A stretch of DNA of 64,000 bases from Flavobacteriaceae bacterium (GCA_018402135.1 JAGYJF010000003.1:558001-622000); one strand, 5' to 3'. Positions 54,301-62,871 are shown, counted from the stretch's first letter. The notes: generated from the letters alone by a model not told the origin. Made by a program: numbers and translations.

Positions 54301-57042
54301 GCAGAAATCACTGGCGGTAATGCTAACTATACGATAAACTACTACGAAACCCAAGCCGATGCCGACAACCAACAAAACCCATTACCGGTTACTTATACCA
54401 ATACCAGCAACCCACAAACTATTTATGCGGCCGTTAGCAACAATACCACTGGTTGTTTAAACACTACCACCTTAGAATTGGTAGTAGAGCAAGCACCCAT
54501 AGCCAATACGCCAAGCCCGTTAGAGTTTTGCGATCCCGATAACGATGGCTTTGGAGTTTTTACCTTAACCAATGCCGATACTCAGATTACGGGAGGCGTA
54601 GCAGGTCTCACGGTAAGCTATCATGAAACCCAATCCGATGCCGATAGCAACAATAACCCATTAAGTAGTCCGTATAACAATATAGTAGCCAATTTACAAA
54701 CGGTTTACGCCAGAGTAGAAAGCACGACCATTGCCACAAACTGCGCCACGATAGTAGAATTGCAACTCCTTGTACAACCCACACCAGTAGTCCCTCAAGC
54801 CATAGACGACTATGTGGTTTGCGATACCAACCAAGATGGATTTACCCAATTTGATTTAAACACCAAAGCAGCAGAAATCTTAAACGGCCAATCCCCGATA
54901 GATTATACACTCACGTATCATTTAACCCAATTAGAGGCTGAGAGCAGTACGAATCCGATACCCAACACAGGTAGTTACACCAACACCAGCAATCCACAAA
55001 TCATTTATGTAAGTCTTCAAGGCCCTAACGGATGTATTACCGCAGGAAGCTTTACCATAAGCGTAGACTTACCACCAATAGCCATCCAACCTACACCACT
55101 AGCCTTATGTGATGACGCGATAGCCGATGAGCGAACGGAGTTTGATTTAACAGTAAAAGACACTGAAATCACAGGCGGCAACCCAAGTTGGACTGTAAAT
55201 TACTATGAAACTCAAATCGATGCAGAAAACAACAGTAATGTCATAGCCAACCCGAGCCAATACACCAATACCTCGGTAGGAGGCAATGCTGCCAACCCAC
55301 AAACTTTGTTTGTGAGCGTAACCGATACCAACACAGGCTGTATAGACTTAGTGACTTTAACGATAAGAGTACTACCCAACCCAACATCTAGTTTAAACCC
55401 TGACGATTTAATACTATGCGACGACACCAATGTAGGCGACGGCGTAGAGGAGTTTGATTTAACCCAAAACGAAACCTTTATACTCAACGCAGAAGCAGGC
55501 GTAACACCAAGCTACCACATTAGCGAGGAAGATGCACAACTAGGAGAAAATGCTATAGCCAACCCGAGCCAATACATCAACCAAGCATCGCCAACCCAAA
55601 CCATTTATGTAAGAGTGACCAACGATGTAACAGGCTGCTACACGATAGTAGACTTTAATTTGATAGTAAACCCATTACCAGCGGTAGTAGCAGTCACCGA
55701 TATCATTATTTGTGAGCTGAACACGGATGGTTTCTTCACCTTTGATTTGACCACCAAAGACGCAGAAGTACTAAACGGTCAAGACCCTAGTATCTTCGAG
55801 GTAACATACTATGAAACCCAAGTAGATGCCGACAATCAGCAAAACCCGATAGTTGGTAATTATACCAACACGATCAATCCACAACAAATATTTGTATCTA
55901 TTAGCAATACCGTTACAGGTTGTTTTATCAGTACCCAAAGCTTTAATGTAGAAGTACAAGAATCGGCACAGGCCAATTCAGATGGGATACCGATTATTTA
56001 CGAACAGTGTGATGATAATGTAGAGACCGATGGCGATTCGAGTAACGACAGTGTGCAGTTTGATTTAAGCACTCAAGACGCACAAGTCTTAGATGGTCAA
56101 GACCCAGCTAATTACACAGTGAGCTATTATCAAAATGAAATAGACGCTGAATTAGGTGTGAACCCCTTACCAACACTTTATGAAAGCCTAAGCAACCCAC
56201 AGGTAATTTATGTAAGAGTAGACAACGATACCACGGCCAATAACATATGCTATGCAGTAGCCGCGCTCACATTACAGGTAAACCCATTACCAATAGTTAA
56301 CCTAGAAGAAAGTTACACCTTGTGTTTAGATACTAACGGTACAGAGGTTGTGAATCCACCAATAATAGACACGGGATTAACCGAGACGGACTATAGTTTT
56401 GAATGGCGTTTAGACGGTGCAGTATTAACAGGAGAAACAGGCGCTAGCCTGACACCATCGCAAGGCGGCAGCTATACCGTGATAGTTACTGATATCAGCA
56501 CCTCATTACAAACATCCTGTAGCATCACAGTGAGCACCGAGGTGATAGAAAGCGCACCACCGAGCTTAACAGTTAGTCTAAGCACAGAGGCCTTTGCAGG
56601 AACCAACACCATAGAAGCCGTAGCAGTAGGTGTAGGAGATTATGAGTATAATATAGACAACGGACCATGGCAAGATAGTGGCACCTTTACTAGTGTAAGT
56701 ATAGGCGAGCATATCATAACAGCCAGAGACAAGACAGGCTGCGGAATCACTAGTCTTAATATAACCGTATTAGACTATCCGTTGTACTTTACCCCAAATG
56801 GCGATGGCTATAATGACACATGGAACATTGTAGGATTAAATGAGCAACCAAGCGCAAAAATTTATATATTTGACCGCTATGGGAAGCTGCTAAAACAGCT
56901 TAGTCCGATAGGATCAGGATGGAATGGCACCTACAATGGGTCTTTAATGCCATCAAGTGATTACTGGTTTGTAGTAGAATACACCGAACCATCATCAGGT
57001 GAGCCAAAAGAGTTTAAAGCACACTTTACTTTGAAAAGATAA
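51379..57042 (+). CDS. Giant T9SS-exported repeat surface protein with type B C-terminal domain
   Basis: Starting at the TTG at 51379 gives a clean signal peptide ending at LANAQ; an ATG at 51328 would add 17 hydrophobic residues. From the N-terminus follow a CUB-like region, a PKD domain (WDFGDGNLAFGTSVS), a choice-of-anchor-L-like domain (EGLLITSGDASQVGGPNN), an Ig-like domain, and 11 repeats of about 97 residues (53071-56283). Each repeat has a core like VCDDxxDGFxxFDL, YYETQADAD, NPQTIY and TGC. Ig-like segments and a gliding-type C-terminal domain (YFTPNGDGYNDTWNIVGL to FTLKR) close the protein. The last is the type B signal for T9SS secretion. It is probably an adhesin; the ligand is unknown. 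Confidence 0.88.
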   Translation: MKKLKYIYLFLIFVVGILANAQDISMTDGTFNRCAPDLFYDSGGEFGNYSNNENITTTICPQNPDDFIILNFLTFSTQFNQDVMTIYDGDDASANVLGSFTGVAGPGFISATSSNTSGCLTIEWITNASGTTFGWEAEILCASPCQTITPTITETNPTPNGSGIITIIPGETINFEGSAVFSEDDSSAVFEWDFGDGNLAFGTSVSNTFNNPGTYLVEFIASDDNPQGCGVSASIIVVVLGPNVVVDQDTFSVEQLVLDVLIDSPCAQVSNIVSSTGINFGSTLPNGIGYFVSNGIDFPFEEGLLITSGDASQVGGPNNITMSAGSWPGDNDLNNAVGIASNDASYIQFDFVPLANSISFEFLMASEEYDQGSFECDFSDAFAFLLTDSEGNTTNLAVLPGTNTPILVTNIHPFNGFCPAINEEFFGGYTNLNQPPTAFDGRTAVFTAQSDVTPGETYTIKLVIGDDNDSLLDSGVFLKAGSFNLGGDLGEDQTIAADNAPCDNDLVVLETGLLAADHTWFKDGVVIDGEISSTLEVTESGVYSVDFSFSGVCQGSDTIVIEFRDVPEIEDLSNLSICSFSGLGTFNLTENNVLIIGAQDPNEFVISYHISEQDAIDNVNPLPESYDNISNPQTVFVRIANVSQTCFLTDSFQLISNVLNVPGDISPINLCDDTVADGFTPFILTERDSEVIGAEDPSMMVVSYHLTQADADNNLNPLAIPYTNSSNPQTVFIRLQTVGDVNCYNTSTLDLTVTPNPTANSLTDLEVCDDDNDGFSQFDLSLRDSQLIGVQTDVVVTYHETQSDSDLGVNVLPTLYNNIVPSTQTVFARIESTTAGCFDTTPLNLIVNSIPEFAAITIYELCDENNPGDATEIFDLSTKDTEVINGQANVAVSYYATQGDAESGMNALPNFYENTSNPQTIYTALVNTNTGCSAVGSFTIEVNPLPQITVPSALEVCDDNVPDGFTQIDLSVKDAEITGGNANYTINYYETQADADNQQNPLPVTYTNTSNPQTIYAAVSNNTTGCLNTTTLELVVEQAPIANTPSPLEFCDPDNDGFGVFTLTNADTQITGGVAGLTVSYHETQSDADSNNNPLSSPYNNIVANLQTVYARVESTTIATNCATIVELQLLVQPTPVVPQAIDDYVVCDTNQDGFTQFDLNTKAAEILNGQSPIDYTLTYHLTQLEAESSTNPIPNTGSYTNTSNPQIIYVSLQGPNGCITAGSFTISVDLPPIAIQPTPLALCDDAIADERTEFDLTVKDTEITGGNPSWTVNYYETQIDAENNSNVIANPSQYTNTSVGGNAANPQTLFVSVTDTNTGCIDLVTLTIRVLPNPTSSLNPDDLILCDDTNVGDGVEEFDLTQNETFILNAEAGVTPSYHISEEDAQLGENAIANPSQYINQASPTQTIYVRVTNDVTGCYTIVDFNLIVNPLPAVVAVTDIIICELNTDGFFTFDLTTKDAEVLNGQDPSIFEVTYYETQVDADNQQNPIVGNYTNTINPQQIFVSISNTVTGCFISTQSFNVEVQESAQANSDGIPIIYEQCDDNVETDGDSSNDSVQFDLSTQDAQVLDGQDPANYTVSYYQNEIDAELGVNPLPTLYESLSNPQVIYVRVDNDTTANNICYAVAALTLQVNPLPIVNLEESYTLCLDTNGTEVVNPPIIDTGLTETDYSFEWRLDGAVLTGETGASLTPSQGGSYTVIVTDISTSLQTSCSITVSTEVIESAPPSLTVSLSTEAFAGTNTIEAVAVGVGDYEYNIDNGPWQDSGTFTSVSIGEHIITARDKTGCGITSLNITVLDYPLYFTPNGDGYNDTWNIVGLNEQPSAKIYIFDRYGKLLKQLSPIGSGWNGTYNGSLMPSSDYWFVVEYTEPSSGEPKEFKAHFTLKR
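53071..56283 (+). repeat. Eleven-unit protein-coding repeat array
   Basis: Eleven tandem units of about 290 bases each encode the CDD..DGF..FDL / YYETQ.DAD / NPQTIY / TGC pattern. Units 1-2 are more diverged and AT-rich. Units 3-11 are more alike and visibly richer in C. A 22-base stretch is identical in units 8 (55243-55264) and 9 (55555-55576). The array stays in frame and is coding, not CRISPR. Confidence 0.85.
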
Positions 57043-57047
57043 AAAAT

Positions 57048-58055
57048 ATGAAATTTAAAACCTATTTAAAACTTATGATGTTGTTACTAACCATAACAAC
57101 TTTAAATGCCCAAGAAGGTCTACCTATTTATTCGGATTATTTAACAGATAATTATTATCTCATACATCCGTCAATGGCTGGTGTAGCAAACTGTGCTAAA
57201 ATTAGAATGACAGGAAGGCAACAATGGTTCGGCGATGACAATGCTCCAAGTTTAGCAACGCTAAGTGTTAATAGCAGATTAGGCGAAGGTCCTTCAGCAA
57301 TTGGAGGAATCGTTTATAGCGATAGAAACGGATTCCATTCACAAGTTGGGGCTTATGCTACTTATGCACATCACCTTATGTTTTCTCGTAACGAAATTGA
57401 TTTGAATATGCTTTCATTTGGTTTAAGTGCAGGTTTTATTCAGTATAAATTAGACGAAACCTCATTTTTGTCGCAAGGATTCGATCCAATTATTGCTGGA
57501 ATAGAACAAAGTGCCACCAATTTTAATATTGATTTCGGTTTCTCATATCATTTCATTAATTTTTATGCGCATGCAACTGTTAAAAACGTATTGAATAATG
57601 AAGGGATTAATTTTAACGAACAGGGTTTAAGTTTTGACAATCTACGCACCTATTTACTGTCAGTTGGGAATACTTTTAAGAAATACGGTAGTGAATGGAG
57701 TTATGAGCCTTCAATCATGTATATGTATCGCGACGCAACTCAAGAATCGTCTATAGATATAAATGGCAAAGTTTATAAGGAAATGGATTTCGGAAGAGTT
57801 TGGGGTGGATTATCTTATCGCAGAAGTTTTGATGGTGCCGAGTTTTTAGATGGCTCAGGTGTAAGCAGCCAAAAACTACAATACTTTACACCATTTGTAG
57901 GAGTAGATTATAACAATTTCGTGTTTGCTTATACCTATTCATATCAGGCAAATTCAGTAGTTTTTAACAATGGCGGATTCCATCAAATAACTCTAGGATA
58001 TAACTTTAACTGTCGTAAGAAGAAATACGATTGTGACTGTCCTGCGATTAATTAA
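57048..58055 (+). CDS. PorP/SprF-family outer-membrane protein
   Basis: The 335-residue protein has a signal peptide (LLLTITTLNAQ) and the start of the PorP/SprF family (PIYSDYLTDNYYLIHPSMAG, RQQWFG), then alternating barrel-like strands (for example YATYAHHLMFSRNEIDLNM). The Cys-rich C-terminus (CRKKKYDCDCP) is notable. It starts five bases after the giant surface protein. PorP/SprF proteins are typically encoded directly downstream of type B T9SS substrates and are needed for secretion or anchoring of that substrate, so this is very likely the dedicated partner of the preceding gene. Confidence 0.9.
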   Translation: MKFKTYLKLMMLLLTITTLNAQEGLPIYSDYLTDNYYLIHPSMAGVANCAKIRMTGRQQWFGDDNAPSLATLSVNSRLGEGPSAIGGIVYSDRNGFHSQVGAYATYAHHLMFSRNEIDLNMLSFGLSAGFIQYKLDETSFLSQGFDPIIAGIEQSATNFNIDFGFSYHFINFYAHATVKNVLNNEGINFNEQGLSFDNLRTYLLSVGNTFKKYGSEWSYEPSIMYMYRDATQESSIDINGKVYKEMDFGRVWGGLSYRRSFDGAEFLDGSGVSSQKLQYFTPFVGVDYNNFVFAYTYSYQANSVVFNNGGFHQITLGYNFNCRKKKYDCDCPAIN

Positions 58056-58240
58056 TTAAACAAGTCACAAAATATTCCTAGGATTTTTTACTTAACAAAT
58101 CAAAATAAGGATAAGTCTTAGTTTATTTAGTGAAGTGCTCATTTGATTTAGTGAAACCTACATTTTTAACGATTCAAACGTTAGTTCTCTTATTTTACCA
58201 TTTTAATTAATCAAATAAAGTGCGTAAGTTTAAATTTTAA

Positions 58241-60412
58241 ATGATACTTAATTTGAAACTAGCGCGCTTTTTATTGTTGTTTTTAGCCCTGTTCTCAGGA
58301 TTTGCTGTTTTTTCCCAAGAAAAAAACTCCGATAACCTAGATTACTTTTACGTGCGCGGTTCTGTAAAAGAACAATTTTCTTCAAATCCAATTTCAAACG
58401 TAACAATTGAGGTAAATGGGGGCGCTTATACCATCACAGGAATTGACGGGAGTTTTAGAATTAGGGTTAAAAAAGGTGACCAACTAGTTGTAAAACATCC
58501 GGATTTCGAAACTGTTTTCTACACAATAAAAGATAACGAACGAATTTCTGTCGAAGTGATTGCCCAACAACCTTCACCTTCACCTAATCAGTTACGAAAA
58601 GAAAGTGCACAGCTTTTTAAGGATTTTATAGATTCTGCCGAAACCTATTTAAAGAAGGACGCAGAACGCAGCATTCAATTTGTAACTCAAGCATTAGAAA
58701 AAAGTAATACAGTTAGTCAAAATGCCGATGTTTATGAGGTGTTGGGAGACGTATATTTTTATTGGAAGCAATTCGATTTGGCAGTTTATAATTATCTGAT
58801 TAGTCTACAAAATGTTTCCAATAATGAGGTTAGATTAAAACTCGCAAAATCACAAAGACTAGATGGTAACATACAAGAAAGTCTTTCTACCTTAAAATCA
58901 ATTAACGAAAAGTCTTTGGACAATTATCAATTGGTACAATGGCATGAAAGCTTAGGGGATACGTATTTTGAAATGAATTTATATGAACAATCAATCGGCG
59001 CTTACAATAGCGGTGTTACGATTGCAAACGCATCTAAAATTAAAGCCAAGCAAACAGATTTAAATTCCAAAATAGCAAAATCGTATGCTGCAGCAGGTAA
59101 TTTGAAACAAGCAGAAGGATTTTTCAATAGTGCATTGAATTTGGCCGAAAACGAAAATCCAAAACGTGCCATGGAAGAAAAAATAACCATTGCCGACTTT
59201 AAAAATAAAAGCCGAGATTATTCCAAAGAAATAGCATTGCGAAAAGAAGCTTTAAAAGATGTTTCAGTAGTAAGATCAGATTCTGTACTTCCTAATGAAA
59301 GTCCGTTTACGCCTCAAAAACAAAATTATAAAATTGGAAATGCTTATTTTCTACAACAAGATTATCAAAATGCCATTCCGTTTCTTGAAAAAAGTATTGA
59401 AGAAGCCACTTTAAGCGAAGATTTAATAGTTAAAAAGGACGCTTACAAAAAACTCACCGACGTATACGAAGATGCTGGAAATTACGCCAAGGCTTTAGAA
59501 ACTTATAAGAGCTATAAAGATGTGGTGGATGCCTTGTACATCTTAAAGGAACAAGAAATAGCGCAGGCAGCGAGATTTAACAGAAAGCTAATTGAAAGTC
59601 AGAGTCGTATCACGAGTTTGGAGACGGATCGCGCGCTGTCGTTAAGCAATTTAGAGCTTACTTTTGAGCGCAATAGAAGGCAGCAAGTAATTATTTATTC
59701 ACTCATTTCAGGATTGATACTGTTACTTATCACGGGTTATTTTATGTTTAAATACATCAAGCAGCAACGTTTTGCAAACAATTTACTGGCTCTAAAATCG
59801 CTTAGAAGCCAGATGAACCCGCATTTTATTTTTAACGCGCTAAATTCTGTAAATAGTTTCATTGCTCTAAATGACGAACGTACAGCTAATCGGTATTTAA
59901 GCGATTTTGCGCTACTAATGCGCGCCGTTTTAGAAAATAGTGAAGAAGACTTTATTCCCTTAGAAAAGGAAGTTAGTCTTTTAAAAATGTACACCAAATT
60001 AGAGCATTTTCGTTTTAAAGACAAATTCGATTATCAGATAATTGTAGATGAAGAGGTTGATATAGAAGCCTATCAAATTCCACCTATGTTATTGCAACCA
60101 TACATTGAAAATGCTGTTTGGCATGGCTTGAGATATAAGGAAGATAAAGGCTTTTTAGAAATTAAAATTGCCAATAAATCAACCAACGAAATTACAATAT
60201 CTGTTACCGATGATGGGATTGGCAGACAACGTTCTAAAGAGTTGAAAACTGCCAATCAAAAAAAGCAAAACTCAAAGGGAATGAATAATATTAAAAAACG
60301 CGTTTCTATACTTAATCAAATGTATCGTGATAAAATTTCAGTTGATATAGTCGATTTAAATTCTGAAGAAGTCACGGGAACGTGCGTAATTGTAACGCTT
60401 AAAAAGGATTAA
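58241..60412 (+). CDS. LytS-type sensor histidine kinase with carboxypeptidase-regulatory-like and TPR domains
   Basis: The 723-residue protein has a signal peptide (FSGFAVFSQ). A carboxypeptidase-regulatory-like beta domain follows (about 36-108, VRGSVKEQFSSNPISNVTIE, ITGIDGSFRI), then several TPR-like helical repeats (about 130-450), a coiled coil, one membrane helix (about 485-505) and a cytoplasmic His_kinase/HATPase module. The phosphoacceptor is His528 in QMNPHFIFNALNSVNSF; ATP-site boxes are PYIENAVWHGL, DDGIGRQRS and KGMNNIKKRV. All catalytic boxes are intact. The next gene is its LytTR response regulator. The signal sensed is unknown. Confidence 0.9.
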   Translation: MILNLKLARFLLLFLALFSGFAVFSQEKNSDNLDYFYVRGSVKEQFSSNPISNVTIEVNGGAYTITGIDGSFRIRVKKGDQLVVKHPDFETVFYTIKDNERISVEVIAQQPSPSPNQLRKESAQLFKDFIDSAETYLKKDAERSIQFVTQALEKSNTVSQNADVYEVLGDVYFYWKQFDLAVYNYLISLQNVSNNEVRLKLAKSQRLDGNIQESLSTLKSINEKSLDNYQLVQWHESLGDTYFEMNLYEQSIGAYNSGVTIANASKIKAKQTDLNSKIAKSYAAAGNLKQAEGFFNSALNLAENENPKRAMEEKITIADFKNKSRDYSKEIALRKEALKDVSVVRSDSVLPNESPFTPQKQNYKIGNAYFLQQDYQNAIPFLEKSIEEATLSEDLIVKKDAYKKLTDVYEDAGNYAKALETYKSYKDVVDALYILKEQEIAQAARFNRKLIESQSRITSLETDRALSLSNLELTFERNRRQQVIIYSLISGLILLLITGYFMFKYIKQQRFANNLLALKSLRSQMNPHFIFNALNSVNSFIALNDERTANRYLSDFALLMRAVLENSEEDFIPLEKEVSLLKMYTKLEHFRFKDKFDYQIIVDEEVDIEAYQIPPMLLQPYIENAVWHGLRYKEDKGFLEIKIANKSTNEITISVTDDGIGRQRSKELKTANQKKQNSKGMNNIKKRVSILNQMYRDKISVDIVDLNSEEVTGTCVIVTLKKD

Positions 60413-60429
60413 AAATTTAAATGTACCTT

Positions 60430-61164
60430 ATGATATTAAAATCAATAATAGTAGAAGACGAAGCCAATAGTAGGGAAATACTCAAAAATTACTTGATAAA
60501 ATATTGTCCTAGTGTTGAAATTGTTGGAGAAGCATCAAACATTGACGAAGGGCTTGCCTTAATTAGGCATAACGATTTAGATTTAGTATTCCTAGACGTA
60601 GAAATGCCATTTGGGAACGCCTTTGATTTGCTAGATAAAGTTGGTACTATTAACTTTGAAACGATATTTGTCACTGCCTATAACCAGTATGCATTAGACG
60701 CATTGAATGCTCATGCATCCTATTATTTAATGAAACCAATTTCTATTGACGAATTGATAAAGGCAGTCGATTATGTTGCCGATATAAAAGAAAAAGAAAA
60801 TTTGCTTGCTAATCAGGTTCTGGTTACCAAAACGCAATTTGTAGAAGGAAAAATAACCATTCCACAACAAGATGGTTTTGAAGTTTTAGATATAGCAGAT
60901 ATTTTATACTGTAAGGCCGATGATAATTATACCGAAATATATTTAAGCAACAATAAGAAGAAATTAGTGAGTAAAACCCTAAAATATTTTGAAGATATGC
61001 TTAAAAATTCAAGCTTTGCAAGGGTTCATAAATCTTATTTGGTAAACGTAAACCATGTAACTAAATATAAAAAAGGAAAGGGAGGAAGTGTTCTTCTAAG
61101 TAACGGCAAGGAAGTGATGGTTTCTGCCTCAAAAAAATCTGAATTGTTATCATTTTATAAATAA
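60430..61164 (+). CDS. LytTR-family response regulator
   Basis: The ATG at 60430 (MILKSIIVEDEANSREIL) is the usual family start; one at 60421 adds three residues. The receiver domain has the acidic pair ED (9-10), the phosphorylated Asp56 in LVFLDVEMPF, a Thr/Ala switch (FVTAYNQYALDAL) and the lysine in KPISIDELIKAV. A LytTR DNA-binding domain follows (about 140-244), with ILYCKADDNYTEIYL and FARVHKSYLVNVNHV. It lies 17 bases after its histidine kinase, so the pair forms a two-component system; targets are unknown, but the adjacent surface-protein operon is a reasonable candidate. Confidence 0.93.
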   Translation: MILKSIIVEDEANSREILKNYLIKYCPSVEIVGEASNIDEGLALIRHNDLDLVFLDVEMPFGNAFDLLDKVGTINFETIFVTAYNQYALDALNAHASYYLMKPISIDELIKAVDYVADIKEKENLLANQVLVTKTQFVEGKITIPQQDGFEVLDIADILYCKADDNYTEIYLSNNKKKLVSKTLKYFEDMLKNSSFARVHKSYLVNVNHVTKYKKGKGGSVLLSNGKEVMVSASKKSELLSFYK

Positions 61165-61170
61165 AAAAAT

Positions 61171-61683
61171 ATGCCTCTAATTAAGTCAGTTAACGGACAC
61201 ACACCAATTATTCCAGAAGATTGTTATATTGCTGAAAACGCAACTATCGTTGGCGAGGTTAGTTTAGGAAGTCAATGCAGTGTTTGGTTTAACGCGGTCT
61301 TACGCGGTGATGTTCACTTTATTAAAATAGGCAATAAAGTGAATATTCAAGATGGTGCGGTCATTCATGCTACCTATCAAAAATCGCCTACAACTATTGG
61401 CAATAATGTTTCTATTGGACATAATGCTATCGTCCACGGCTGCACAATTCATGACAATGTTCTAATAGGAATGGGCAGTATTGTGATGGACGATTGTGTA
61501 ATAGAAAGTAATTCAATAATCGCAGCTGGCGCAGTAGTTACCCAAAAAACTAGAGTAGAAGCTGGTAGTATCTATGCGGGCGTACCTGCCAAAAAAGTAA
61601 TGGATATTAGTAAAGATCTTATCAATGGAGAAATCAATCGGATTGCTGATAATTATATAAAATATGCCAGTTGGTTCAGATAG
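61171..61683 (+). CDS. Gamma-carbonic anhydrase-like hexapeptide-repeat protein
   Basis: The 170-residue protein is a left-handed beta-helix. Hexapeptide repeats run through GSQCSVWFNAVLRGDVHFIK, IGNKVNIQDGAVIHA, IGNNVSIGHNAIVHGCTI and IGMGSIVMDDCVI. Histidines at HFIK, VIHA, GHNAIVHG match the metal-ligand pattern of gamma-carbonic anhydrases, but the family also includes PaaY-like and YrdA-like proteins whose activity is unproven, so function is tentative. It begins six bases after the response regulator gene. The 3' end overlaps the convergent broken gene by eight bases. Confidence 0.9.
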   Translation: MPLIKSVNGHTPIIPEDCYIAENATIVGEVSLGSQCSVWFNAVLRGDVHFIKIGNKVNIQDGAVIHATYQKSPTTIGNNVSIGHNAIVHGCTIHDNVLIGMGSIVMDDCVIESNSIIAAGAVVTQKTRVEAGSIYAGVPAKKVMDISKDLINGEINRIADNYIKYASWFR

Positions 61684-62052
61684 TGTTTAGATTGTTGCAG
61701 GTTGAAAGATTGAGTATTTTTATACGTTCAATCAGGGCTTGTAAATCCTTAATGTTGTTTATCTCTTCAGAAGTAATTATTTCAGTCAAATTATTATTTT
61801 CTAGTCGTAAAATAGCTGGATACTCAAACTGTTGAGAAGAAAAACTACTTTCAAATTCATCACTATGTAAAAAGCTTATTTCAGTTAGAAAATCTTTCCT
61901 AAACTCTCGCAAAGGCTTTTTTCATAAAACGTATCAAATGTGAGTGCGCACAAATTACAGGGATAGGTTTTAGGACTAATTATTTTATAAAAGCTACCCA
62001 AAACAGAATGTTTTAAACCAGACTTGGCATTGTAAACAAATATAATCTTCAT
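61676..62052 (-). pseudogene. Conserved small Bacteroidota protein gene broken by one frameshift
   Basis: The first half is read from ATG at 62052: MKIIFVYNAKSGLKHSVLG, then KTYPCNLCALTFDTFYEK, and stops prematurely after about 55 residues. The second half is open one frame over, from about 61912 to 61676, with DFLTEISFLHSDEFESS and LRLENNNLTEIITSEEIN. A single extra A in the six-A run (plus-strand T-run 61917-61922) would join them into one protein of about 125 residues. The joined product matches a conserved small flavobacterial family with VYNA.SG and CNLCAL motifs; function unknown. It could be a real mutation or a homopolymer error in the assembly. Confidence 0.7.
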
Positions 62053-62085
62053 TTGCTTGTAGTAGTAAAATCAAACGAGACCTTA

Positions 62086-62865
62086 CTAAAAATCTAAAAA
62101 TTTCACTGGATATTTTGCTTCGGTTAATTGAGTAATGACATCGGTTTTACCGTTGGTGTAAAATAGAATCTCTGGAGAATTTGAAGCGTTATTTTTTAAA
62201 TTATGCATTGTTAACACCGCTTCAGTTTGTTTTGCCACGGCAAGGCCAGAATCTATAATTGTGACATTTTCGGGCAAAATGGTTTTCAAAATCGGAATCA
62301 AATAGGGGTAGTGCGTGCAACCTAACACCAAATAATCTATTTGGGCATCGATCATAGGTTGCATATAGCTTTTGAGCAGTGTTTTTAATTCTGGTGAATG
62401 TAAGGCGCCGTTTTCGATTAATTCTACTATCCCAGTGCCAGTTTGTTCAACAACGTTTATGTTTTGGCTGTATAAGTTGGTGGTTGCATGAAACAGCTCG
62501 CTAGATAAAGTGCCTTTGGTTGCCAAAATGCCAATGCTTTTAGATTGAGATTGAAGTGCCGCAGGTTTTATCGCAGGTTCAATTCCGATAAAAGGCAAAT
62601 GGTAATGTGCTCTTAAATGTGAAATGGCATTCGTTGTAGCGGTATTACAAGCTACAACAATGAGTTTGCATTTCATTTTAATAAGCAATTCAGTATTTTT
62701 AATACTCAAGCGAATAATATCTTCTTTCGATTTGGTGCCGTAAGGGGCGTTGGCACTATCTGCTAAGTATATTAAAGACTCATTAGGAAGTAGTTGATGT
62801 ATTTCCTTAAATATGGATGTACCACCAACACCAGAATCAAAAATACCAATAGATCGATTTTGCAT
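62086..62865 (-). CDS. murI: Glutamate racemase
   Basis: MurI makes D-glutamate for peptidoglycan. Using the ATG at 62865 gives MQNRSIGIFDSGVGGTSIF, the family start; an upstream ATG at 62892 would overlap the terminator. The two catalytic cysteines are Cys73 (VVACNTATTNA) and Cys183 (LGCTHYPYLI). The 259-residue length is normal. It lies just downstream of an OmpH gene, an order seen in other flavobacteria (bamA-ompH-ompH-murI), but an intrinsic terminator separates them here. Confidence 0.96.
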   Translation of the reverse strand: MQNRSIGIFDSGVGGTSIFKEIHQLLPNESLIYLADSANAPYGTKSKEDIIRLSIKNTELLIKMKCKLIVVACNTATTNAISHLRAHYHLPFIGIEPAIKPAALQSQSKSIGILATKGTLSSELFHATTNLYSQNINVVEQTGTGIVELIENGALHSPELKTLLKSYMQPMIDAQIDYLVLGCTHYPYLIPILKTILPENVTIIDSGLAVAKQTEAVLTMHNLKNNASNSPEILFYTNGKTDVITQLTEAKYPVKFLDF

Positions 62866-62871
62866 ACTCAC

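Noticed and set aside
53071..56283. Regular repeats that might suggest CRISPR or a mobile array
   Set aside because: Units are about 290 bases, stay in one open frame and encode a consistent protein repeat; there are no short identical repeats with spacers.
61676..61912. An intact 78-codon gene starting at TTG on the minus strand
   Set aside because: The upstream DNA encodes the missing first half in another frame, so this is the tail of a frameshifted gene.
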